Shown here in pieces: positions 33,769 through 43,886 of a DNA stretch of 64,000 nucleotides. The position numbers were made by a program, and so were the translations under genes. The number at the start of each line of letters is the position of its first letter. The first letter of the stretch is position 1. The DNA is from Anaerosalibacter bizertensis (GTDB lineage Bacteria > Bacillota > Clostridia > Tissierellales > Sporanaerobacteraceae). Location: contig NZ_VULR01000006.1 of NCBI RefSeq assembly GCF_009696605.1, positions 1 through 64,000 of the forward strand, read 5' to 3'. The notes under the pieces are model-generated. The model was not told the DNA's origin. It ran no database searches and was given only the letters and a program-made list of their open reading frames with translations.

Positions 33769-34017
33769 ATGGATACTAACATTCTCTATGAGAAAATCTA
33801 TAATGGACTGTTAAAAATGTCAAAGGAATATTCAGTAGAGAAAGTAGAAGAAATATATATTGTTTTAAATATAGATAAAGATATAGATGAAAAAGATTTA
33901 ACAAAATACTTAAAATCTAAAAATGCATCCTTATTCCAAGACTTAGAAAAAATAGAGATTACAAAAGAAGAAATTGAAATGATAACTGCAATAATAACGA
34001 ATATAAAAGGAAGATAA
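33769..34017 (+). CDS. Small hypothetical protein
   Basis: An 82-residue acidic helical protein (ILYEKIYNGLLKMSKEYSVE, then EITKEEIEMITAIITNIKG). Start ATG 33769 behind GGAGGGGAAAAT. No family recognised. It stands as its own unit between two terminators. Confidence 0.5.
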   Translation: MDTNILYEKIYNGLLKMSKEYSVEKVEEIYIVLNIDKDIDEKDLTKYLKSKNASLFQDLEKIEITKEEIEMITAIITNIKGR

Positions 34018-34047
34018 CTATAGAAATTGGTACTATTTTTAAATAGT

Positions 34048-34099
34048 AAAAAAGCACTATTTATCTTTAAAAGGAAGAAATAGTCAAGGTGTTTTTTAT
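34048..34099 (+). terminator. Terminator after small gene
   Basis: AAAAAAGCACTATTT pairs imperfectly with AAATAGTCAAGGTGTTTTTT. Confidence 0.6.
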
Positions 34100-34313
34100 C
34101 ATATATTATCTAAAATTAAAATAATATGAAAAGTATCTAAAAAAATCAGAAAGAATAATCAGAATATAGAGAAAAATAGGTTTGACAAATATTAAATAAA
34201 AAAGGAAAATAAATAATAAGGATTGTGAATTATGTTATTTTGAACAATCATTGGAAGGAGGAGATATTAAAATATATTGGTTTAAACAATTAAAAAAGGA
34301 GAGGTGACGGGTA

Positions 34314-36059
34314 ATGGCTAAAAAGAGAATCTTTAGTTTTGTATTAGTGCTATCAATAATCTTAAGTAGTATAGGAATAATATCAGATAGTGTAGAAGCA
34401 GTTGAAGCCTCACAATATAAAAGATTTCATTCCATTGATAGAGGGAACATAAAGGCACAAGGTGAAGGTTACCTCCTAGGTTACATAGATAGAAAAGTTT
34501 CTGAAAAAAACCGTATGATAACTACAAGGATTAAACAGGATGAAAACAACAAACCTGCCTATTGTCTCAACTATAGTTTGGACAGCCCTAAATTTAATGG
34601 AAATGAGTTTAAGAGGACTAATGAAAAATTAAATGCTAAAGAATATACAGCACTAATGTATGGCTATGGTGGGCCCCATGATAAAACTGATAAATCTTTA
34701 ACCTTGGACGAAAGATATTATATATCACAGGTAGCCATGTATGCAATTACCAATGAAACTCCAGAGATAACTAAAGACAATCTATCTAAACATATAGGAA
34801 ATCTTGTTGATAGTAATAAGAGCCAACTTATATTAAATAATATAAATAAACTTATAAAAGAAATAAATGAGAATACATTAACCCTACCTGAAGAAGGGAT
34901 AATGCCAGTAGAAATTAAAGGCCAAGTCTCTCCAATGAAAGTAAAAGGACATTATTTAGAATCAGAAAAAATACAAATAATCAATTCAAATCCAGAGATT
35001 TTATTAACTATAGATAAAAAAGACTTGGGAAGTGCATATTTTGTAGATATAAGCGGTAATAAAGTAGATGATCATTATGTTTTAGCTGGAAATGAATTTA
35101 AACTAAGAATTGATATAGAAGACATAGCTAAAAGTGGTAGAGTAGGTTTTACAGTTAGTGGACGAGCAGTTTCTTTAAATCCTTATAAATATATTCAAAG
35201 ATATGTAAATGATTCAGGGGTAAATGGGAAAAAAATTCAAAAGATTGCTTGGCTAGGAGAAACTAACAACACTTTTTCAGATTCAATTTTTATAGAATAT
35301 AACGGAATAAAACGTGATATTGAACTTACTAAGACAGACCATAATGGAAAACTTTTAGATGGAGCAGAATTTGAACTATTAGATGAAGGAGGTAACAAAA
35401 TTCAAGGACCAATAGAAACAAATAATGGTAAGCTTGTATTTAAAGATATTCCATTGGGCAAATACAATATAGTTGAGACCAAAGCTCCAGAAGGATATGT
35501 ATCGAGTAATGAGAAAACATTAGTAGAAGTTAATGAAGCTTCAAAAGAGCCAATAAAAATCAATATTAAAAATAGACCTATTATAGGAGGCATAGAAATT
35601 ACTAAATTAGATACTATATCTGGAGAAAAACTATCCAATGCTAAATTTCAAATTAAAAATGAAAATAATGAAGTAATAGGTGAAGGAGTTACAGATGAGA
35701 ATGGCATAGTTAGATTTGATGAACTACCTTATGGAAAATATACTTATAGGGAAATTGAAGCTCCAAAAGGCTATATTATAGATAGAGAAGAACATCATTT
35801 TGAAATAAAAGAAGACGGAAAAATTTTAAAAGCGGAAGTAAAAAATAAAAGGGCTGAAAAAACCATAGATCTTCATAGAAATACTAATAAATCAACTAAA
35901 GAAACAGTACCTGTTTCATCCAATCTAGAAAAAAACACTGCAAAAGAAATGGAAAGAGGATATCTTCCAAAAACAGGTACTTTAGATAATAGTATATTTT
36001 ATCTATTAGGATTAATATTTATAGGAGTAGGAGTATATTTTAGGAAGAAGCGTATATAA
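34314..36059 (+). CDS. LPXTG surface adhesin with thioester and CnaB domains
   Basis: A 581-residue cell-wall-anchored protein. Residues 1-30 are a signal peptide. Residues about 75-190 form a probable thioester domain: Cys in PAYCLNYS (about 83) and Gln in YISQVAMYAI (about 139) fit the Cys-Gln crosslink that binds host or surface amines. Two SpaA/CnaB-type domains follow (IELTKTDHNGKLLDGAEFEL; IEITKLDTISGEKLSNAKF), each ending with ETKAPEGY or EIEAPKGY, which holds the catalytic Glu for isopeptide bonds. The C-terminus has the sortase motif LPKTG (about 553), a membrane helix and KKR. Start ATG 34314 behind GGAGAGGTGACGGG. Confidence 0.85.
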   Translation: MAKKRIFSFVLVLSIILSSIGIISDSVEAVEASQYKRFHSIDRGNIKAQGEGYLLGYIDRKVSEKNRMITTRIKQDENNKPAYCLNYSLDSPKFNGNEFKRTNEKLNAKEYTALMYGYGGPHDKTDKSLTLDERYYISQVAMYAITNETPEITKDNLSKHIGNLVDSNKSQLILNNINKLIKEINENTLTLPEEGIMPVEIKGQVSPMKVKGHYLESEKIQIINSNPEILLTIDKKDLGSAYFVDISGNKVDDHYVLAGNEFKLRIDIEDIAKSGRVGFTVSGRAVSLNPYKYIQRYVNDSGVNGKKIQKIAWLGETNNTFSDSIFIEYNGIKRDIELTKTDHNGKLLDGAEFELLDEGGNKIQGPIETNNGKLVFKDIPLGKYNIVETKAPEGYVSSNEKTLVEVNEASKEPIKINIKNRPIIGGIEITKLDTISGEKLSNAKFQIKNENNEVIGEGVTDENGIVRFDELPYGKYTYREIEAPKGYIIDREEHHFEIKEDGKILKAEVKNKRAEKTIDLHRNTNKSTKETVPVSSNLEKNTAKEMERGYLPKTGTLDNSIFYLLGLIFIGVGVYFRKKRI

Positions 36060-36077
36060 GATGAATAATAGGATATA

Positions 36078-36128
36078 AAAATTATGATGGATTGTCAGTT
36101 TTTAAACATTGGCAATCCATCATAATTT
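36078..36128. terminator. Bidirectional terminator between convergent genes
   Basis: AAATTATGATGGATTG and CAATCCATCATAATTT form a long stem flanked by A and T runs, serving the adhesin (+) and nadC (-). Confidence 0.85.
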
Positions 36129-36148
36129 AATATTTTTAATAAACTTTT

Positions 36149-36985
36149 CTATATCCAGGATAGATTTTTCATGCTTATATCTAGTGAATGGATGCTATGG
36201 GTAAGCATACCTAAAGATATAAAATCAACTCCAGTATTTGCAACTGTTCTTATATTGTCTAAGCTTATATTACCTGAAGCTTCTGTGGCACATTTGTTAC
36301 TTATTATATCAACTGCTTTTTTCATTGTATCAATACTCATATTATCTAACATTATAATATCAGCATTAGCAGCTAATGCCTCTTTTACCTGTTCTAAGTT
36401 TTCAGTTTCTACTTCGATTTTTCTACCAAAGGGAATATTATTTTTTACTTTCATTATAGCTTCTGTTATGCTGCCAGCAGCGTTTATATGATTATCTTTT
36501 ATTAAAATCCCATCAGATAAATTAAATCTATGATTATATCCACCACCAACAGTAACTGCATATTTTTCAAGTATTCTTAAATTAGGGGTAGTTTTTCTAG
36601 TGTCCAATATTTTAGCTTTGGTTCCATGTACTAGATTTACAGCCTTATTTGTAACTGTTGCAATGCCGCTCATTCTCTGCAGAAAATTAAGAGCAATCCT
36701 TTCTCCAACTAAAATATTATGTGTATTTCCATAGATACAGCCAATAGATTGTCCAGTTTCAACATAGTCTCCATCATTTAAATACAATTCAATATTAACT
36801 TCTCCCAATATGTAAAAAACTCTTTTAAAAATTGGTAAACCTGCTATTATGCCATTTTCTTTTGCTATTAAATCAATTTTACATTTACTACTAGGGTCTA
36901 TAATTGAAGAAGTAGTAATATCCCTAAAAGAAGAATCTTCTTTCAGTGCACTTTCTATGATACTATCTATAATTAACCAATTCAT
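36149..36985 (-). CDS. nadC: Quinolinate phosphoribosyltransferase
   Basis: A 278-residue NadC that turns quinolinate and PRPP into nicotinate mononucleotide in NAD synthesis. Family motifs: EDSSFRDITTSSI near the start, LVGERIALNFLQRMSGIAT, LDTRKTTPNLR, GGGYNHRFNLSDGILIKDNH and EVETENLEQ. Complete length. It follows nadA by 23 bases on the minus strand, forming the last gene of ridA-nadA-nadC. Confidence 0.95.
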   Translation of the reverse strand: MNWLIIDSIIESALKEDSSFRDITTSSIIDPSSKCKIDLIAKENGIIAGLPIFKRVFYILGEVNIELYLNDGDYVETGQSIGCIYGNTHNILVGERIALNFLQRMSGIATVTNKAVNLVHGTKAKILDTRKTTPNLRILEKYAVTVGGGYNHRFNLSDGILIKDNHINAAGSITEAIMKVKNNIPFGRKIEVETENLEQVKEALAANADIIMLDNMSIDTMKKAVDIISNKCATEASGNISLDNIRTVANTGVDFISLGMLTHSIHSLDISMKNLSWI

Positions 36986-37008
36986 ATTTTATCCCTTTCT
37001 TAATGATT

Positions 37009-37917
37009 TTATTTTACTGCTAATTCGAGCATCTTTAGAAGAGATTTACTTGCAGATTCCCTCAAAGACTCTTCAAGTGTTATTTCATTTTTTTCTAACA
37101 ACAGACTATTATGAAGATCTTCTAAAGTTATGGATTTCATTGGATCACATATAGTATTTAAACTATGAAATATTTTGTCTGGATACCTATTTTTAAGTTC
37201 ATATAAAATTCCATCTTCAGTTACTACTAAAAATTCCTTAGAATAACATTTGCCAACATAATCAATTATTTGACCTGTACTTCCAACGAAATCAGCTAAG
37301 TTTCTAACTTCTTTCTTGCATTCAGGATGGACCAATACAATTATTTTAGAATCAAATTTTTCTTTATAATTCAAAATATCTTCAGCTTCTATATTGTTAT
37401 GGACAGAACAAAAACCATCCCAAAGGATTAAATTTTTATCGGGGAATTTTTCTTGAATATGGCTTCCTAAATGTTTGTCTGGAACAAATATTATTTCATC
37501 TCCATCAATATTTTTAACCACATTATATGCATTGGAAGAAGTACAACATGCATCAGAAAGAGCTTTTACTTCTGTAGATGAATTTACATAGCTAACTATT
37601 TTAGCATTTTTGTACTTTTTTTTCATTTTCAACAAATCTTCTTTAGAAGCCATTTCTACCATGAAACATTTGGCATTAGTATTAGGTAGTAAAATTTTCT
37701 TATGCGGAGAAAGAATTTTAGCACATTCAGCCATAAAGCTTACACCACAAAAGACGATTATTTTGGCATCAAGTTTAAGCCCTATTTTACTTAAATAATA
37801 GGAATCACCTACATAATCAGCTAATTCTTGGATTTCATCCCTTACATAATAATGTGCAAGTATAGCAGCATTTTTTTCTTTTTTTAATCTAAGTATTTCT
37901 TCCTTATAATTTTTCAT
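37009..37917 (-). CDS. nadA: Quinolinate synthase
   Basis: A 302-residue NadA that condenses iminoaspartate with dihydroxyacetone phosphate to quinolinate using a [4Fe-4S] cluster. The opening AAILAHYYVRDEIQELADYVGDS is typical. Three separated cysteines suited to the cluster appear in FCGVSFMAEC, DGFCSVHNN and TICDPMKS; the VHPECK motif is also present. ATG 37917 after AAGGGTTGATT is preferred to a TTG six bases upstream. No nadB is beside it, so iminoaspartate must come from elsewhere (NadB or aspartate dehydrogenase). Confidence 0.95.
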   Translation of the reverse strand: MKNYKEEILRLKKEKNAAILAHYYVRDEIQELADYVGDSYYLSKIGLKLDAKIIVFCGVSFMAECAKILSPHKKILLPNTNAKCFMVEMASKEDLLKMKKKYKNAKIVSYVNSSTEVKALSDACCTSSNAYNVVKNIDGDEIIFVPDKHLGSHIQEKFPDKNLILWDGFCSVHNNIEAEDILNYKEKFDSKIIVLVHPECKKEVRNLADFVGSTGQIIDYVGKCYSKEFLVVTEDGILYELKNRYPDKIFHSLNTICDPMKSITLEDLHNSLLLEKNEITLEESLRESASKSLLKMLELAVK

Positions 37918-37936
37918 AATCAACCCTTCCTAAAAA

Positions 37937-38323
37937 TCAAATATTATTTTTTAGTGCAATTGCATCGATTTCAATGTCAATACCTCTTAATTGAACGCCT
38001 ATAGTAGTCCTAGTTGGAAATGGTTTACTAAATATTTCCTTATAAACTGAGTTCATTTCATCAAAATACTTAATATCAGATAGATATACAGTAGTTCGAA
38101 CAACATCTTTTAGTGAACAATCTGCTTCTTTTAAGATTGATTCAATATTTTTAATAACTTGATATGTCTGATCCTTTATATCTTTTTTTATTTCGCCAGT
38201 AATAGGATCTTGTGGACGTTGTCCAGCAGTAAAGACATAATTATCAGTTATAATACCTTGAGAATAAGGCCCAGCAGGGGATGGTGCATTTTTTGTAGAG
38301 ATACTTTTAAAATTGTTAGACAT
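37937..38323 (-). CDS. ridA: RidA family imine/enamine deaminase
   Basis: A 128-residue RidA-type protein. The family pattern is clear: NAPSPAGPYSQGI at the start, VFTAGQRPQDPITGE, NIESILKEADCSLKDVVRTTVYL and the arginine in TRTTIGVQLRG. RidA hydrolyses reactive enamines/imines. It is the first gene of the operon with nadA and nadC. Since 2-iminosuccinate is the NadA substrate and is a known RidA-type substrate class, the operon link may be functional. Start ATG 38323 behind AAAAGGAGAAATGATA. Confidence 0.9.
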   Translation of the reverse strand: MSNNFKSISTKNAPSPAGPYSQGIITDNYVFTAGQRPQDPITGEIKKDIKDQTYQVIKNIESILKEADCSLKDVVRTTVYLSDIKYFDEMNSVYKEIFSKPFPTRTTIGVQLRGIDIEIDAIALKNNI

Positions 38324-38361
38324 TTATCATTTCTCCTTTTATAGTTTTATATTTTATAATT

Positions 38362-38390
38362 AGTATAACAGGTGTATATACACCTGTCAA
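38362..38390 (-). promoter_or_regulatory. ridA-nadAC promoter with NiaR-like palindrome
   Basis: On the minus strand TTGACA (38390-38385) and TATACT (38367-38362) are 17 bases apart. A perfect 20-bp palindrome, ACAGGTGTATATACACCTGT (38368-38387), fills the spacer and overlaps -35. It resembles the niacin-responsive NiaR (YrxA) operator of Firmicutes, so NAD synthesis should be shut off when niacin is present. Confidence 0.8.
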
Positions 38391-38490
38391 TACATCATGC
38401 AAAGTAATGAAATATGATTAGTTTATATATTATTAATAAGATTTTGGTATATTTCATAGAATTAAAATTCCCAACTGGTTTTAATTCAAA

Positions 38491-38536
38491 AACTCAACTT
38501 AAGTCTTGAAATATAAGGTTTAAGTTGGGTTTTATT
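38491..38536. terminator. Orphan bidirectional terminator-like hairpin
   Basis: AACTCAACTTAA pairs with TTAAGTTGGGTT (12 pairs, one G-U) and has T-runs in both directions. No adjacent gene explains it on the + strand. Confidence 0.55.
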
Positions 38537-38585
38537 TTAGCTTTTATAAATTCTAATAATCGATTGGGAAAAATCTAAGGAAACC

Positions 38586-38781
38586 TTGAAAAATCAATGC
38601 TTTTATGATAATATTGGAAACAAGAAGTGGCTATTTTACTATAGTGCTGAACCTCAACATAGGATGTATTAGAATAATTTTATATTAAATAATTTCAATA
38701 ATAAACAAAAGATCTACAAAAAACCATATAAAAATTTTGCCCTAAAATCGTCAATACCTATAGTGTTGACGATTTTTTATT
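38586..38781 (+). ncRNA. Candidate small RNA with promoter and terminator
   Basis: TTGAAA (38586-38591), 17-base spacer and TAATAT (38609-38614) form a good promoter. A terminator (AAAATCGTCAA, 11-base loop, TTGACGATTTT, then TTATTTT) ends at 38781. Between them there is no reading frame of note. The predicted transcript would be about 160 nt, from about 38621. It ends just before the gntR promoter. Confidence 0.35.
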
Positions 38782-38787
38782 TTCCTA

Positions 38788-38831
38788 TTGAAAAACTTTT
38801 CTATCTGTTATATAATATATGTAACAGATAG
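38788..38831 (+). promoter_or_regulatory. gntR promoter and inverted-repeat operator
   Basis: TTGAAA (38788-38793) and TATAAT (38811-38816) are 17 bases apart. CTATCTGTTA (38801-38810) and TAACAGATAG (38822-38831) are perfect inverted repeats flanking the -10 box, so the GntR protein probably represses itself. Confidence 0.75.
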
Positions 38832-38845
38832 AAAGGAAGAGACAT

Positions 38846-39250
38846 ATGATTATAAAAATAGATTTTGAATCGGAAATACCTATATATGAACAGTTAAAAA
38901 GGCAAATAATTCAAGGCATAGCAAAAGGGGATTTATCTAAAGGTGAAGAGTTGCCATCTGTTAGACAATTGGCAGAAGATATAGGAATAAATCTTCACAC
39001 TGTAAATAAATCCTACAATCTCTTAAAAGATGAAGGCTATCTAGTTGTGGATAGAAGAAAAGGAACTAGGGTTAGTGACACTATGCCGGAGCCTAATGAA
39101 AAGTATATTGATAATTTAAAAGAAGAAATAGGATATATTTCAGCAGATGCTTATTGTAAAGGTATCAGAAAAGAAGAGTTTTTAAGTATTTGTGAAAAAT
39201 ATTTTGATAATTTCATTGCCAATGGAGAGGATGAATCTAATGGAAGATAA
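38846..39250 (+). CDS. GntR family regulator, YtrA type
   Basis: A 134-residue YtrA-subfamily GntR repressor. The N-terminal winged helix is clear (IPIYEQLKRQIIQGIAKGDL, LPSVRQLAEDIGINLHTVNK). The short C-terminal helical tail (about 50 residues) lacks a ligand domain, as is usual for YtrA types that control membrane proteins or transporters. Start ATG 38846 behind GGAAGAGACAT. The DUF1648 membrane gene overlaps its end by 11 bases and is probably its target. Confidence 0.85.
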   Translation: MIIKIDFESEIPIYEQLKRQIIQGIAKGDLSKGEELPSVRQLAEDIGINLHTVNKSYNLLKDEGYLVVDRRKGTRVSDTMPEPNEKYIDNLKEEIGYISADAYCKGIRKEEFLSICEKYFDNFIANGEDESNGR

Positions 39251-40343
39251 GATCTATATTATTATTATGAACTTATTTATCTATGTAGTTTTATTAATTA
39301 TGCAAATTTTAACTCCTAAAATGACTAGAAAAAATATATATTTTGGAATTAGAATACCAGAAGAAGAGCTAAATAATGAAGAACTTAAAAAGATATATAT
39401 AATTTATGTAATAGAAAATATTCTTATAAGTATTCCATCTATAGCCTTACTTTCTTATTGGACTTATAATTCTAACAGTCCAATAGTTGTTACTTTAACA
39501 ATCTTTATTTATATAGGTATATTGTTTTTGGTATATTTACATGGAAATAATAAAATAAAGAAATTAAAAGAAGAAAAAGAATGGAAAGGATTTAAAGATG
39601 AGGTTGTGGTAGATTTAAAATTTAGTAAAAATAGAGCTAGTGCAGCAAGTATATCATTTTGGTGGTTTTTAATTCCAGTAGGTATAGCTTTAATCAATCT
39701 AATAGTAGGATTAAATATATCTTCAAAATTACCTAAAAGAATCCCAACAAATTGGGATTTTCAAGGAAATATAACTGGATATATGGATAAAAATTTCTTC
39801 ATATGGTTTATGCCTTTAGTTCAACTAGGAATGACAGGAACAATGTTTTTTGTTTGTAAAATTATAGGATGGTCAAAACAAGAGATAAGTGCTAAAAACC
39901 CTGAGGAATCAGTAAAGAGAAATATTATATTCAGAAGAATTTGGTCTGTATATATTTTAGTTACAAATATAGTCTTAAATATCCTGTTTACTTTAGCTAG
40001 TTTTTACTCTTTTGGAATATTAGGAGGAAGTGTAAACACTATTATAATCCTATTTTTCATATTTACAAGTCTTATTATATTATCAAGTATTATTATTTCC
40101 ATAAAGGTAGGTCAAGGAGGTAGTAGACTAAAATTTGATGGACATTATGAAGAGCGAAATAGGGATGATGATAGGTTTTGGAAGTTGGGTAGCACCATAT
40201 ACTACAACCCAGAGGATCCAGCATTATTCATTGAAAAAAGATTTGGAGTAGGTTGGACTGTCAATGCAGGTAGACCTTTAGGCATGTTTCTCATGATCAT
40301 TCCTTTTATAATTATTGTATTTACATTATTATTAGTTTCATAG
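39240..40343 (+). CDS. DUF1648/DUF5808 membrane protein
   Basis: A 367-residue membrane protein with about eight hydrophobic segments. The DUF1648 signature is seen near residues 165-200 (LPKRIPTNWDFQGNITGYMDK), and a DUF5808-like C-terminus in DDRFWKLGSTIYYNPEDPA and RFGVGWTVNAGRPLG. Proteins of this kind accompany YtrA-type GntR genes and relate to SdpI-type immunity proteins, but the function is not established. ATG 39240 behind GGAGAGG is chosen; an upstream in-frame start would overlap gntR further. Confidence 0.8.
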   Translation: MEDKIYIIIMNLFIYVVLLIMQILTPKMTRKNIYFGIRIPEEELNNEELKKIYIIYVIENILISIPSIALLSYWTYNSNSPIVVTLTIFIYIGILFLVYLHGNNKIKKLKEEKEWKGFKDEVVVDLKFSKNRASAASISFWWFLIPVGIALINLIVGLNISSKLPKRIPTNWDFQGNITGYMDKNFFIWFMPLVQLGMTGTMFFVCKIIGWSKQEISAKNPEESVKRNIIFRRIWSVYILVTNIVLNILFTLASFYSFGILGGSVNTIIILFFIFTSLIILSSIIISIKVGQGGSRLKFDGHYEERNRDDDRFWKLGSTIYYNPEDPALFIEKRFGVGWTVNAGRPLGMFLMIIPFIIIVFTLLLVS

Positions 40344-40691
40344 TGAAATCGAAATTACGAAATTAGAATTAAATATAATTTACTTTATAATAACTACCAT
40401 ATTTACTTTGTCCTCATTTCTTCTATTTGTTTGGCTTAAAAAACTTTGTATAAGTCAATTTTCAAATATAGAATAGTATAATAAAATGTCTACTAAATTT
40501 AGTAGATGTTTTATTGTATAAAAAGTTACTATATTTCATATAAGAAGATTTTGAAGTTCATACAATATTCACTGATGCTTTTTTCATAAAATGAAAAAAG
40601 TCATAAATAAAAAACTAAAGAATATACTTAATATATACAAAACTATCCATATCTATAAATATAGTTATGCAGTATTATTTCCATGAATTAC
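40344..40691. other. Gene-free stretch with one terminator
   Basis: AT-rich with no credible gene. The only clear element is the hairpin at 40480-40516 (AATAAAATGTCTACTAAA with TTTAGTAGATGTTTTATT), the terminator of the membrane protein operon, readable in both directions. Confidence 0.6.
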
Positions 40692-40720
40692 TTTACAAAA
40701 TAAAACATTGTTGGTATAAT
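40692..40720 (+). promoter_or_regulatory. glp operon promoter
   Basis: TTTACA (40692-40697), 17-base spacer, TATAAT (40715-40720). The transcript would start near 40727, so the leader to glpP is about 160 nt. Confidence 0.7.
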
Positions 40721-40739
40721 GAAAATAAGTAAATATTGT

Positions 40740-40803
40740 TGGAGACTATGAGAGAGAACATCAAAAAACCTATTAATAGTAGGTCTAGTTGATGTTTTTT
40801 TGT
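40740..40803 (+). promoter_or_regulatory. GlpP-type leader with conditional terminator
   Basis: The leader has GGAGACTATGAGAGA followed by a compound terminator: AACATCAA (40757-40764) with TTGATGTT (40789-40796), inner ACCTA/TAGGT, then TTTTTTT. GlpP-controlled glycerol genes in Bacilli have such leaders: GlpP with glycerol-3-phosphate lets transcription pass. Here it precedes glpP itself, making a feedback loop. Confidence 0.65.
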
Positions 40804-40887
40804 TTTATGATTTAAAGATTAAGAAAATTTTTAAAAATGAAATAAATCTCGTTATTATTTCATATATTTCATATTGGGGGCCTTAAT

Positions 40888-41454
40888 ATGAGAAAAGATT
40901 TTTTTGATAGGATAGCCATCAATCCTATAATAGCAGCAGTGAATCACTCTGATAAATTAGATAAGGCACTTCATTCACCATGTGAAAACATTTTCCTATT
41001 AACTGGAAACATTGTAACTATAGAGGAGGTTGTAAAAAAAATTAAACTCAAGGATAAAGGTATATATGTCCATGTAGATTTAATTGAAGGTATTTCAAAA
41101 GATATCTGGGGACTTAAGTATCTAGTTAATAAAATAAAACCAGATGGAATTATTACAACTAAAAATAATTTAGTTAAATTTTCTAGGGAATTAAATATTT
41201 TTACTATTCAAAGACTTTTTATGTTAGATTCTTTGTCACTAGATTCAGGTATTAGGTCCATAAGAGAGAGTAAGCCTAATGCAGTAGAAATACTTCCTGG
41301 AATAATGCCAAAGGTAGTAAGGGAAATATCAAGACGGAGCAATATACCTATTATAACTGGGGGGTTGATAAGAGAGAAAGAGGATGTTATAAATAGTATT
41401 GGCTCAGGTGCAGTTGCAGTATCTACTAGTAATGAAGAAGTCTGGTATATGTAA
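40888..41454 (+). CDS. glpP: Glycerol-3-phosphate responsive antiterminator
   Basis: A 188-residue GlpP. It binds leader RNA in the presence of glycerol-3-phosphate and prevents termination of glp genes. Family features: NPIIAAVNHSDKLDKAL at the start, VHVDLIEGISKDIWGLKYL, TKNNLVKFSRELNIFTIQRLF, and EILPGIMPKVV then TGGLIREKEDV near the end, reminiscent of a TIM-barrel phosphate site. It directly precedes glpF and glpK. Start ATG 40888 with a G-rich site TTGGGGGCC. Confidence 0.92.
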   Translation: MRKDFFDRIAINPIIAAVNHSDKLDKALHSPCENIFLLTGNIVTIEEVVKKIKLKDKGIYVHVDLIEGISKDIWGLKYLVNKIKPDGIITTKNNLVKFSRELNIFTIQRLFMLDSLSLDSGIRSIRESKPNAVEILPGIMPKVVREISRRSNIPIITGGLIREKEDVINSIGSGAVAVSTSNEEVWYM

Positions 41455-41543
41455 ATTTTAAGGGGGTGATTTTGAAAGGTATTAGGGTTATGAAATTATT
41501 TACAAAAGGTTATTAACTACGAATTTTAAAGGAGGGATAGGCC

Positions 41544-42272
41544 ATGACAAACATGGCTATGTATTCAGCGGAATTTTTCGGAACATTAATTTTAATTTTA
41601 TTAGGAGATGGCGTAGTTGCTAACGTTTCATTGAACAAATCTAAAGGAGAAGGTGGCGGATGGATAGTTGTAACAGCTGCCTGGGGACTTGCAGTAGCAA
41701 TAGCAGCCTATACTACAGGATGGGTAAGTGGAGCACATTTAAATCCAGCAGTGACAGTTGGTATGGCAGTTGCAGGAAGTATTTCTTGGTCACTAGTTCC
41801 AGGATATATAATTTCTCAAATATTAGGGGCTATAGTAGGAGCATTCCTTGTTTATTCAACATTTAAAGATCATTTTGCAGCTACAGACGATCCAGATGTT
41901 AAACTTGGAGTATTCTGTACAGCACCAGCTATTAGAAATCATGGAAGAAACTTTATAACAGAAGTTATAGGTACAGCAGTACTTGTAGGTGGAATAATGG
42001 GAATTAACAATGCAAATAATGAAGTTGGAGCATTAAGTGCTTTATTAGCAGGATTTTTAGTTTGGGTTATAGGTTTAAGTTTAGGTGGACCAACAGGATA
42101 TGCAATCAACCCAGCTAGAGATTTAGGCCCAAGAATAGCTCATGCTATTTTACCAATACCAGGAAAAAGGGATTCTGATTGGTCTTATGCACATATACCT
42201 GTTATTGGACCTATTGTAGGTGGAATACTTGGAGCATTAATCTACATGTTCTTCTCAAATATGTGGGTATAA
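41544..42272 (+). CDS. glpF: Glycerol facilitator (MIP family aquaporin)
   Basis: A 242-residue aquaglyceroporin that lets glycerol diffuse into the cell. Six membrane spans and two NPA boxes are visible: HLNPAVTVG near residue 68 and AINPARDLGPR near 190. The D in NPARD is typical of glycerol-conducting members. Start ATG 41544 behind AAAGGAGGGATAGGCC. Followed by glpK after 55 bases. Confidence 0.95.
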   Translation: MTNMAMYSAEFFGTLILILLGDGVVANVSLNKSKGEGGGWIVVTAAWGLAVAIAAYTTGWVSGAHLNPAVTVGMAVAGSISWSLVPGYIISQILGAIVGAFLVYSTFKDHFAATDDPDVKLGVFCTAPAIRNHGRNFITEVIGTAVLVGGIMGINNANNEVGALSALLAGFLVWVIGLSLGGPTGYAINPARDLGPRIAHAILPIPGKRDSDWSYAHIPVIGPIVGGILGALIYMFFSNMWV

Positions 42273-42297
42273 GCTATATTTTATATTATAATGTTAG

Positions 42298-43830
<1,533 letters not shown>

Positions 43831-43840
43831 TATATGAATA

Positions 43841-43882
43841 AAAAAACCTGTTGGTCAAATAAAATGACCAACAGGTTTTTTG
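43841..43882 (+). terminator. Terminator after glpK
   Basis: AAAAAACCTGTTGGTCA pairs with TGACCAACAGGTTTTTT. Confidence 0.92.
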
Positions 43883-43886
43883 TTTC

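Noticed and set aside
41470..41517. 14-codon frame (TTG start, after AGGGGGTGAT) between glpP and glpF
   Set aside because: Too short and unconserved-looking; the ribosome site may be a relic or serve mRNA structure.
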